A stretch of DNA of 64,000 nucleotides from Marinobacter salinus (GTDB taxonomy: Bacteria > Pseudomonadota > Gammaproteobacteria > Pseudomonadales > Oleiphilaceae). How positions within the stretch are numbered: the stretch's first letter is position 1; the number at the start of each line of letters is the position of its first letter. Shown here in pieces: positions 57,886-64,000 of this stretch. A program made the position numbers and the translations under genes. The stretch lies in contig NZ_CP017715.1 in NCBI RefSeq assembly GCF_001854125.1, positions 3,720,001-3,784,000 of the forward strand. The letters run 5' to 3'. Below the pieces are notes generated by a model. The model was given only the letters and a program-made list of their open reading frames with translations. It was not told where the DNA came from and searched no databases.

Positions 57886-58698
57886 TTACGGCAGTATGTC
57901 GACTTTCACCTCGAAGCTCCGGTTTTCGGCGCGGTTGCTATTGACGTGGTAAGTGATGCCCGACTGCTGGCCACTCGCTTGTGTGGATGTCTTGCCCAGT
58001 GATACCCATTGGCCGGGCTCCACCCTGCGAATGGTAACCACGGCTTCCGTTTCATAGCCCGGAAGGGACGCCGGGTCCTCCTCGAAAGAGACGATGTTCA
58101 GTTCAACGGCACGGTCGGAAATAACCTGTGGGCTCACCAGAAAGCCGCTTCGGGTTTCAACCTGCTCCAGAATGGCCGCTGGATTACGACCGCCCCGAAT
58201 GGCCACCGGAAGAGTGCGAATCTGGCCAGAGGTAATGTGTGCGGACTGGCCATCCTGAACCACCAGTGTTCGTTGGCGGGTGTTGTTGGTGCTGGTCACT
58301 TTGCGCTCGACAGTTACGCCGACCCGGCTTTCCGAGGCGGAAACGCCGGTGCCGGAGCGTTTGCCACCGCTGTTTTCCCGGGATCGAACCGTGATTCGAA
58401 GCTGCGCGGGGGCAACGTCCATGGCAGTAATCAGCCTTCCGATCTCGTCCAGCAACGGTTCGTCGCCCCGGACCACCACTTGTCGCCCCCGGGCTGTCAC
58501 TGTCACAGGAGCGTTCTGGTAAAGTTCACGGATTTGTCCGGCCACATCGACAGCCGGCCGATTCTGCAACTCGTAGACCCGCGCTTCAGTCTGTGCGAGG
58601 ACGCCGGCGGGGAACAGACACAGCGCCAGTATCAGGGCCAGAGCCTGTGACAGGATGCTCATGTCACGCCAGAGGTAAGAGGACTCTTTCAGTGTCAT
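57886..58698 (-). CDS. Secretin N-terminal (NolW-like) domain protein
   Basis: A 270-residue exported protein; the ATG at 58698 has CAGGAG 6 nt upstream. A signal peptide ends GVLAQ. The segment YELQNRPAVDVAGQIRELYQNAPVTVTARGRQVVVRGDE (about 40-80) is the ring-building N domain found in type II/III secretins. The C-terminal part has beta-rich text (VVTIRRVEPGQWVSLGK) but no secretin barrel. It might assist a secretin assembled from genes elsewhere, or be an independent envelope factor. Confidence 0.78.
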   Translation of the reverse strand: MTLKESSYLWRDMSILSQALALILALCLFPAGVLAQTEARVYELQNRPAVDVAGQIRELYQNAPVTVTARGRQVVVRGDEPLLDEIGRLITAMDVAPAQLRITVRSRENSGGKRSGTGVSASESRVGVTVERKVTSTNNTRQRTLVVQDGQSAHITSGQIRTLPVAIRGGRNPAAILEQVETRSGFLVSPQVISDRAVELNIVSFEEDPASLPGYETEAVVTIRRVEPGQWVSLGKTSTQASGQQSGITYHVNSNRAENRSFEVKVDILP

Positions 58699-58746
58699 TT
58701 CTGCTCCTGACCCAGCTGTTGACTTGAAAAAGTCCGGACAACGGGG

Positions 58747-58776
58747 TTGCCAAGTTCAAAACCATAGGTATATATT
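58747..58776 (+). promoter_or_regulatory. Candidate promoter of the DAHP synthase leader
   Basis: TTGCCA at 58747-58752 and TATATT at 58771-58776, 18 bp apart (TATATA at 58769-58774 gives 16 bp). Transcription from here would start very near the leader ATG at 58784, so the leader would have a minimal 5' end, or a second promoter exists further upstream. Confidence 0.45.
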
Positions 58777-58783
58777 GGAAAGC

Positions 58784-58921
58784 ATGAAGACCACACACAC
58801 GACCTGTCAATTGAATGTTCTGCAAGCTTTCGGTGAAAAATCGACGGTGAGGGTTGCTGCTGTGTTTTCTTGGTGGTTTGGTTATGGCTTTTATTTTAGC
58901 CAGAGCCCGGGCCGCCCGTAA
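58784..58921 (+). CDS. Putative aromatic-amino-acid leader peptide
   Basis: A 45-codon ORF with GGAAAG just before its ATG. Residues 28-38 read FSWWFGYGFYF: two Trp, five Phe (including residue 28) and two Tyr in eleven codons, then the ORF ends at TAA 58919-58921. The stop lies 63 nt before a strong terminator and 131 nt before the DAHP synthase ATG. Leader peptides of this kind make ribosomes stall when the encoded amino acids are scarce. Shorter in-frame starts (GTG at 58847) are possible. No protein function is expected. Confidence 0.75.
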   Translation: MKTTHTTCQLNVLQAFGEKSTVRVAAVFSWWFGYGFYFSQSPGRP

Positions 58922-59004
58922 GATCTTCATCGACGAACAACGAGGAAGGCAGCCCGGCAGAGAACCCAGGCTGCCACCGGACTCAAAAAGCCCCGACTGG
59001 TAGC
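58904..59004 (+). promoter_or_regulatory. Alternative leader RNA pairings of the attenuator
   Basis: AGCCCGGG (58904-58911), right after the aromatic codons, can pair with CCCAGGCT (58965-58972) with one mismatch. GGCAGCC (58948-58954) can pair with GGCTGCC (58969-58975). GCTGCCA (58970-58976) can instead pair with TGGTAGC (58998-59004), which uses part of the terminator stem. A ribosome stalled on the aromatic codons would cover the first arm and favour the antiterminator. Read by eye, not folded. Confidence 0.55.
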
Positions 59005-59021
59005 CCAGCCGGGGCTTTTTT
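58985..59021 (+). terminator. Attenuator terminator before the DAHP synthase gene
   Basis: A 15-bp stem with one A-C mismatch around TAGC, ending in six T, 31 nt upstream of the DAHP synthase ATG. It would stop transcription before the structural gene unless an antiterminator forms. Confidence 0.85.
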
Positions 59022-59052
59022 GATTCTGACGCAGGGAAACGGGAACACTGAC

Positions 59053-60105
59053 ATGAACATGCCCTTGAACACTGAAGTGACTGACCAGAATGCCGGGTCT
59101 CTGGCTCTGCACCGGCAGGAAGTCGTTCTGCCTTCGCCGGCGGAGCTCAAACAGGAGATGCCAGCGAGTGATTTTGTCACTGGGCAAGTGGATGAACAGA
59201 GGCAGGCGATCCGGCAAATTCTGCACGGTCGTGACGACAGAATGCTGATCGTGATGGGGCCTTGCTCCATCCACGACGAAGTGGCGGCCCTGGAATACGG
59301 GGAGAAGCTGAAAACGCTGTCGGATGCCGTCAGCGACCGGTTCCTGATTGTCATGCGTGCCTATCTGGAGAAACCCCGTACGACTGTTGGCTGGAAAGGG
59401 TTGCTTTACGATCCGGAGCGCGCCGGCACCGGAGATCTGAAGGAGGGGCTGCGCCGTTCCCGTCGTCTGCTCCTTAATCTGGCGGCGATGGGGCTACCCC
59501 TGGCCACCGAAGCGCTGAGTCCGTTTGCCATGGATTACCTTGGCGATCTGGTGAGCTGGACCGCCATTGGTGCCCGTACCACCGAGTCCCAGATTCACCG
59601 GGAAATGGTCAGCGGTCTGCCAATGCCGACCGGGTTCAAGAACGGTACCGATGGCGGCATTGCGGTTGCCACCAACGCCATGAAGTCGGCCAGCCATCCT
59701 CACCATCACCTTGGTGTGTCCGCGACCGGTGCGCCGGTGATGATTACCACCCGGGGCAACCCCGACACACATCTGGTTCTGCGAGGCGGGCGGGGCATCA
59801 CCAACTACGATGCCGCCAGCATTGAGGAAGCGGTCGCTACCCTGACCGATGCCGGGTTGTCCACAGCGGTAATGGTGGATTGCAGCCATGATAATGCCTG
59901 CAAGCAGGCCGAGCGACAGCTGGATATTGCCAGGAAAGTGGTGGCACAGCGCCATGCCGGGAATCAACACATTCGGGGGCTAATGCTGGAAAGCTTCCTG
60001 GAGCCGGGTCGCCAGGACGATGGTGAGGATCTGCGTTATGGCTGCTCCATTACTGATCCATGCCTGGGCTGGGATCAGACAGAGGCTCTGATCCGCTCAC
60101 TGTAG
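59053..60105 (+). CDS. aroG: 3-deoxy-7-phosphoheptulonate synthase (DAHP synthase), class I alpha
   Basis: The ATG at 59053 gives 350 residues, exactly the size of E. coli AroG. Signatures are MGPCSIHD, MRAYLEKPRTTVGWKG, ATEALSP, WTAIGARTTESQIHRE, GFKNGTDGG and VMVDCSHDN. It condenses phosphoenolpyruvate and erythrose 4-phosphate in the first step of aromatic synthesis. Which amino acid inhibits it cannot be told with certainty from sequence. The leader peptide with Trp, Phe and Tyr codons and the terminator in front point to attenuation. Its end overlaps the convergent LysE-type gene by 56 nt. Confidence 0.95.
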   Translation: MNMPLNTEVTDQNAGSLALHRQEVVLPSPAELKQEMPASDFVTGQVDEQRQAIRQILHGRDDRMLIVMGPCSIHDEVAALEYGEKLKTLSDAVSDRFLIVMRAYLEKPRTTVGWKGLLYDPERAGTGDLKEGLRRSRRLLLNLAAMGLPLATEALSPFAMDYLGDLVSWTAIGARTTESQIHREMVSGLPMPTGFKNGTDGGIAVATNAMKSASHPHHHLGVSATGAPVMITTRGNPDTHLVLRGGRGITNYDAASIEEAVATLTDAGLSTAVMVDCSHDNACKQAERQLDIARKVVAQRHAGNQHIRGLMLESFLEPGRQDDGEDLRYGCSITDPCLGWDQTEALIRSL

Positions 60106-60721
60106 ACAGAAGCAGTTGGCCGGCTAGCAGCAGGAGAACGCCGCCCATTATCCGGTCCAGCCAGTGGCCGAAACGATTGAAGCCCCTGCGTACCCGCGGA
60201 AGAGTGAAGAAGATGGCAACCATGGCGAACCAGATTCCGGTAGCCAGTGCCATATAAACGCCGTAGCCCGCTTGCAGGGCGGTGGGCGTGCCGGGGCTGA
60301 TCACCACGGAAAACAGGGAAACGAAAAACAGTGTTGCCTTTGGGTTAAGGGCATTGGTCAGAAACCCCAGGCGCAAAGCGGCAAAACCGGATTGGCTTGT
60401 GCGGGGCCCCGCTTCTACATGCACTCCACTGGCCCGGGCTCGCAGGCACTGGACGGCAATCCATGTGAGGTACAGTGCCCCCATAACCTTGAGAATACTG
60501 AACAGGACGATGGATTGCTGGATCAGCAGGCCAATGCCAAGCAGCGAATAGCCCACATGTACCAGTATGCCCAGGCCGATGCCGGTGGCCGTCAACAGAG
60601 CGTGGTTTCGAGTCTGGCTAAGCGCTTGCCTGAGCATCACGGCAAAATCCGGCCCCGGGCTTGCGACAGCCAGTAAGTGAACCAGCGCGACCGTCAGAAA
60701 TTCCGGCCAGTAATTGTGCAT
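60050..60721 (-). CDS. LysE/RhtB family amino-acid exporter
   Basis: The ATG at 60721 follows GGCGGAG and gives 223 residues; the frame to 60793 has no ribosome site. Six membrane segments, with the family motif AVASPGPDFAVMLRQALSQTRNHALLTATGIGLG near the N terminus and GALYLTWIAVQCLR and GFLTNALNPKATLFFVSLF after it. It would export amino acids or homoserine lactones by proton exchange. The last 18 codons and stop lie inside the DAHP synthase gene on the other strand. Confidence 0.9.
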   Translation of the reverse strand: MHNYWPEFLTVALVHLLAVASPGPDFAVMLRQALSQTRNHALLTATGIGLGILVHVGYSLLGIGLLIQQSIVLFSILKVMGALYLTWIAVQCLRARASGVHVEAGPRTSQSGFAALRLGFLTNALNPKATLFFVSLFSVVISPGTPTALQAGYGVYMALATGIWFAMVAIFFTLPRVRRGFNRFGHWLDRIMGGVLLLLAGQLLLSTVSGSEPLSDPSPGMDQ

Positions 60722-60819
60722 GCTTTCGTCTCCGCCAGGTTCGCCGTCATTGGAAAAGTCTGACAGCATAGGCTGAATCCACGGTTTTTTCACGGGCGGA
60801 TGAAACTTGTTACGGGTTC

Positions 60820-60825
60820 TATAAT
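60820..60825 (+). promoter_or_regulatory. Perfect -10 hexamer before the flavoprotein gene
   Basis: TATAAT lies 65 nt before the ATG of the dihydrolipoyl-dehydrogenase-like gene. No good -35 is found at 16-18 bp, so the promoter is tentative. Confidence 0.3.
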
Positions 60826-60890
60826 GAGGTCACGCCCCACTGAATCTTCCCCTGTTCCCGTGGGCCGGGAATGCCCCAGGAGGCTGTTGT

Positions 60891-62333
60891 ATGGATAAGC
60901 GAGAAGCAGACGTTGCCATTATCGGCGTTGGAACAGCCGGTATGGTGGCTTACCAACGTGTGCGAAAGGTCACCAACAAGGTGGTGCTGATTGAAGCCGA
61001 CCAATACGGAACCACCTGCGCCAGAGTCGGATGCATGCCCAGCAAACTTCTGATTGCGGCTGCGGAGAACGCCCATCAGATGCGGCTTGGTGAGCTTTTT
61101 GGTGTCTCGGCCGGCGGAGTCAACATTGATGGCAAGCGAGTGATGGAGCGGGTGCGGGCCGAACGGGACCGGTTTGTGGGTTCGGTGATTCGCTCCGTTG
61201 AAAAATTCCCCGAGGAACATCGTCTCATGGGCCATGCCCGTTTCGTTGGGCCGAATCACCTTGAGGTTGGTAACAATGTAGAGGTTCACGCCCGGCGCAT
61301 TATTATTGCGACCGGCTCCCGGCCCAAGGTTCCCGGTTTTCTCAAAGAAGCCAAGGATCGGCTGGTGGTGAATGACGATATCTTCGACTGGCACACCCTA
61401 CCGGACTCGGTAGCGGTATTCGGCCCCGGCGTGATCGGCCTGGAACTGGGGCAGGCTCTGAGCCGACTCGGGGTCCGGGTGCGGATGTTCGGCGTTGGCG
61501 GCGCGGTTGGCCCGATTCAGGATGACGCTATCCGGGACTATGCGCTGAAAACCTTTAACGAGGAGTTTCCGCTGGATCCGGATGCGGATGTAAAAAGAGT
61601 TGAGCGGACTGATGACGGCGTGGCCGTTACGTTCGTGGATGGCGGTGCCGGCGAAAAAACCGAGGTTTTCGATTATCTGCTGGCGGCGACCGGACGGCAG
61701 CCGAATGTCGACGGGCTTGATATTCAGAACACTGACATTGAGCTGGACGAGGAGGGGCTCCCGCTGTTTGATCCTTACACCCTGCGTTGCGGCCAGAGTC
61801 ATATTTTTATCGCCGGTGATGCCAACAACAGTCTGCCGCTCCTGCATGAGGCCGCAGACGAAGGGAGGATTGCGGGCGACAACGCAGCCTCCTATCCGGA
61901 GGTGCGGACCGGTCTGCGCCGGACACCTCTGGCCGTGGTCTTTACCGACCCGCAGATCGCCACAGTCGGGATGACCATTCACCAGGTGGATGAGAGCTGT
62001 CATGGCTGCTTCGCGGTTGGTGAGGTGTCCTTCGAGGACCAGGGGCGGAGTCGTGTGATTGGTCGGAACCGAGGCCTGCTCAGAGTCTATGGGGAGCACG
62101 GCAGTGGCTTGTTCATGGGCGCGGAAATGTTTGGCCCGGCGGCGGAACATATTGCCCACTTACTGGCGTGGTCGGCCCAGCGGCGACTGACCGTAAGTGA
62201 AATGCTGGAAATGCCGTTTTACCATCCGGTGATCGAGGAGGGGCTGAGAACCGCCCTGAAAGACCTGAGCCGTAACCTCAGCATTGGTCCGGCACCTGAA
62301 GAGGGGTGTACCGATTGCGGACCCGGTGTTTAA
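60891..62333 (+). CDS. Dihydrolipoyl dehydrogenase-like flavoprotein disulfide reductase
   Basis: A 480-residue enzyme with CAGGAGG 8 nt before its ATG. FAD-binding VAIIGVGTAGMVAY is at about 8-21 and the redox-active cysteine pair is in TTCARVGCMPSK. NAD-binding VAVFGPGVIGLELGQAL, the second FAD motif HIFIAGDAN and a C-terminal FYHPVIEEGL, which supplies the catalytic His and Glu from the other subunit, complete the set. The first cysteine loop reads CARVGC rather than the usual CVNVGC. No 2-oxoacid dehydrogenase genes are nearby, so it may be a stand-alone lipoamide or other disulfide reductase. Confidence 0.87.
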   Translation: MDKREADVAIIGVGTAGMVAYQRVRKVTNKVVLIEADQYGTTCARVGCMPSKLLIAAAENAHQMRLGELFGVSAGGVNIDGKRVMERVRAERDRFVGSVIRSVEKFPEEHRLMGHARFVGPNHLEVGNNVEVHARRIIIATGSRPKVPGFLKEAKDRLVVNDDIFDWHTLPDSVAVFGPGVIGLELGQALSRLGVRVRMFGVGGAVGPIQDDAIRDYALKTFNEEFPLDPDADVKRVERTDDGVAVTFVDGGAGEKTEVFDYLLAATGRQPNVDGLDIQNTDIELDEEGLPLFDPYTLRCGQSHIFIAGDANNSLPLLHEAADEGRIAGDNAASYPEVRTGLRRTPLAVVFTDPQIATVGMTIHQVDESCHGCFAVGEVSFEDQGRSRVIGRNRGLLRVYGEHGSGLFMGAEMFGPAAEHIAHLLAWSAQRRLTVSEMLEMPFYHPVIEEGLRTALKDLSRNLSIGPAPEEGCTDCGPGV

Positions 62334-62379
62334 TAGCTTTAATAAACAGTAGGTTACCCCGTAATTTCGGTTGTTTAAA

Positions 62380-62399
62380 TATTGATTTAAAAATCAATA
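62380..62399. repeat. AT-rich palindrome upstream of dps
   Basis: TATTGATTT-AA-AAATCAATA, perfect 9-bp arms, 105 nt before the dps ATG, followed by a tandem CAATAAC repeat (62394-62407). The 170-bp gap before dps is much more AT-rich than its surroundings, as expected for a stress-responsive promoter region. Confidence 0.4.
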
Positions 62400-62503
62400 A
62401 CCAATAACTATTAAAAGGATTGGCTAACTACACTTCCCGATGCTTGGTTGAATGCCCTAAAGTAGAAACATATTGAATCCCTAAACTGTCAAGGAGACGC
62501 GCA

Positions 62504-62977
62504 ATGGGTAAGAACTTTATTGGTCTGGATACCGAAAAGACGGCAAAACTTGCCGATTCGCTGAACGATCTGCTGTCCAACTACCAGATCTTTTATATGA
62601 ACGTGCGTGGGTACCACTGGAACATTAAGGGTGACAACTTCTTCGAGCTGCACGTGAAATTTGAAGAGCTCTACGATGACCTGCTACTGAAAATCGACGA
62701 AATTGCCGAGCGGGTACTCACTCTTGGCCATCGTCCTGCGCACGCCTACAGCACCTATATTGAGCGTTCCGAAGTGCCCGAGCGGAAGGACGTTTCCGAT
62801 GGTAAGGAAGCCATGGAAAACATTGTGGAAAGTTTTGCCAAGTTGATTGGCAAACAGCGTGAACTGCTGAGCCTCGCTGGTGAAGCGGAAGACGAAGGCA
62901 CTGTGGCGCTGATGAGCGATTATATTTCCCAGCAGGAAAAGACGGTGTGGATGTATCGCAGTTACCTCGGCCACTAA
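62504..62977 (+). CDS. dps: Dps family DNA-binding ferritin-like protein
   Basis: A 157-residue protein with AAGGAG 8 nt before its ATG. The ferroxidase centre of Dps lies in MNVRGYHWNIKGDNFFELHVKFEELYDDLLLKIDEIAERV (histidine, aspartate and glutamate at the dimer interface). Later HRPAHAYSTYI and SQQEKTVWMYRSYL are also family features. Dps forms dodecamers that store iron, remove peroxide and shield DNA in stationary phase. The N-terminal tail is short with few lysines, so DNA binding may be weak. A clear terminator follows. Confidence 0.94.
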   Translation: MGKNFIGLDTEKTAKLADSLNDLLSNYQIFYMNVRGYHWNIKGDNFFELHVKFEELYDDLLLKIDEIAERVLTLGHRPAHAYSTYIERSEVPERKDVSDGKEAMENIVESFAKLIGKQRELLSLAGEAEDEGTVALMSDYISQQEKTVWMYRSYLGH

Positions 62978-62999
62978 GCTGGTCGAAGCAGTAGATCTG

Positions 63000-63023
63000 A
63001 CCGGGCAACAAGCCCGGTTTTTT
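63000..63023 (+). terminator. Intrinsic terminator after dps
   Basis: ACCGGGC and GCCCGGT form a 7-bp stem around AACAA, followed by five further T, 22 nt past the dps stop. It overlaps the stop of the convergent flavoprotein gene. Confidence 0.8.
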
Positions 63024-64000
63024 ATACCGCCAGGCTTACTGGAGGTATTTCCTGATGCAGGAACCACTTCTCCGTCACCACCTTTCGGGTGAACCAGTGT
63101 GAGCGCATCAGGGCACTGGCCAGTGGCGTCTTGACCCAGTCCGGTACCTGCCAGCCCTGTTCTGTGTCGCCTGCCCGGTTGCCGAATCGTTCGGCAATGG
63201 CATCTCCGTATATTTGCAGGGCGGAGGCGGAATAGTCGGGGGCATGTTCTATCACGTCGGCCGCCATCAAGGCTGACTCAATCGCAGGTCGTATACCCTC
63301 GCCACTCTGGGTATAGGCCAGCCCGGCAGAATCACCGATCAGCATAATTCCGTCATCCAGCAGTGGCCGTTCTGCGTGCGCATACAGAAGGTACGCGTGG
63401 CCCTTGAACCGGCCTGGCAGGTCTGGGGGAATTCGGCCTGTGGCCTTCATTTCATCCACAAAGGCCTGAAGGTGTGCGGTCAGCTTGTGATTGTCTTCCC
63501 TGCCCAGTCCGATGTTCAGGTAGTTGCCCTTTCGAAATACCCAGGCGTAGCCCTTGAGGTCCCTGCAAAACCAGAGCTCGGGTGTGTCACCACGAGCCTG
63601 ACAGGTTGCTGCCTGCTCGGGTGTCATTTCAAACTCAACTTCTTTCGCTGCCACCACGGTTTCGTGACTGCCGGGGCCCTCTCCCAGGAGTCGGGCGACG
63701 GGGCAGAAGTGTCCTCCGGCTCCCACGATGAGGGGCGCTTCCCAGGTGTCGTTGACTATCCAGTTTGCCCCCTTTCGAACAATGGACCTGACGGGAGTGG
63801 AGAGCTGTTTGGGGGCCTCGACCCGATCCAACAGATACGCGTCAAATTCGCAGCGGCGAATGCCATAGCTCACGATATCGCCGTGGTCGTTTTCCACGGC
63901 CGGTTGCCCCATCATGCCAATCCGGAACCGGCGGATCGGCTGAAGTGTCCGGCTGTTGCCGTAATCGTCGAGATCAATGCGCAACGTTTCCATCACCGCC
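63022..64000 (-). CDS. FAD-dependent oxidoreductase, geranylgeranyl-reductase-like (5' partial)
   Basis: The frame is open to the right edge, so the N terminus with the first FAD-binding GxGxxG is missing; about 326 residues are seen. The second flavin motif LIGDSAGLAYTQSGEGIRPAIESALMAADVI, an internal VGAGGHFCPVARLLG (a substrate-loop feature of the group) and the YAWVFRKGNYLNIGLG sheet match the geranylgeranyl reductase/halogenase-like flavoproteins. Substrate unknown; lipid or isoprenoid reduction is typical. It converges on dps. Confidence 0.83.
   Translation of the reverse strand, partial: AVMETLRIDLDDYGNSRTLQPIRRFRIGMMGQPAVENDHGDIVSYGIRRCEFDAYLLDRVEAPKQLSTPVRSIVRKGANWIVNDTWEAPLIVGAGGHFCPVARLLGEGPGSHETVVAAKEVEFEMTPEQAATCQARGDTPELWFCRDLKGYAWVFRKGNYLNIGLGREDNHKLTAHLQAFVDEMKATGRIPPDLPGRFKGHAYLLYAHAERPLLDDGIMLIGDSAGLAYTQSGEGIRPAIESALMAADVIEHAPDYSASALQIYGDAIAERFGNRAGDTEQGWQVPDWVKTPLASALMRSHWFTRKVVTEKWFLHQEIPPVSLAV

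Overview
The window reads as ordinary chromosome from a marine gammaproteobacterium, most like Marinobacter. This is an inference from gene content and gene order, not from a marker search: crp/vfr beside a yhfA-type osmC gene and speD, rpe-gph-trpE-trpG-trpD-trpC, amgK-murU divergent from lptD-surA-pdxA-rsmA-apaH, slmA, and a subfamily I lipase with its foldase. Coding density is high and base composition is moderately GC-rich and even. I saw no insertion sequence, prophage, CRISPR array, tRNA or rRNA. Both ends cut through genes.

Layout. 1-8.2 kb: a DUF1631 protein with degenerate GGDEF and EAL domains, prkB, a pirin/azoreductase pair, speD, yhfA-type osmC and crp. 8.2-17.7 kb: modABC behind an alpha/beta hydrolase and a fatty-acid-hydroxylase-type membrane enzyme, a glutathione transferase, a solute-binding lipoprotein and a glycine-betaine transporter. 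18-22 kb: an M14 peptidase/hydrolase pair, two more glutathione transferases and a DUF4202 protein. 22-27.4 kb: the trp operon headed by rpe and gph. 27.5-39.8 kb: envelope and housekeeping genes (DUF3530, a J-domain protein, murU, amgK, lptD to apaH, thiS, thiG, slmA). 39.8-48.3 kb: an inositol-monophosphatase-like enzyme, an aminotransferase, a PstS-OmpA fusion behind a Pho box, a tail-to-tail response regulator and histidine kinase, and the lipase/foldase pair. 48.3-52.9 kb: a signalling island with a PAS chemoreceptor, a PAS-GGDEF-EAL protein and an AraC regulator. 53-64 kb: an RND efflux pair, a membrane J-domain protein, a secretin-N protein, DAHP synthase, a LysE exporter, a dihydrolipoyl-dehydrogenase-like flavoprotein, dps and a truncated flavoprotein.

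Three regulatory signals stand out. First, a short ORF whose codons run Trp-Trp-Phe-Gly-Tyr-Gly-Phe-Tyr-Phe is followed by a strong intrinsic terminator 31 nt before the DAHP synthase start. This has the form of a ribosome-mediated attenuator on the first step of aromatic amino-acid synthesis. Second, an 18-bp motif (TTYTGCAATATNTGGMTA) occurs once in front of each of the three signalling-island genes, always pointing toward its gene; two copies lie 69 and 68 nt from their start codons. This suggests a small regulon, perhaps run by the AraC protein encoded there. Third, a good Pho box sits before the PstS-OmpA fusion gene.
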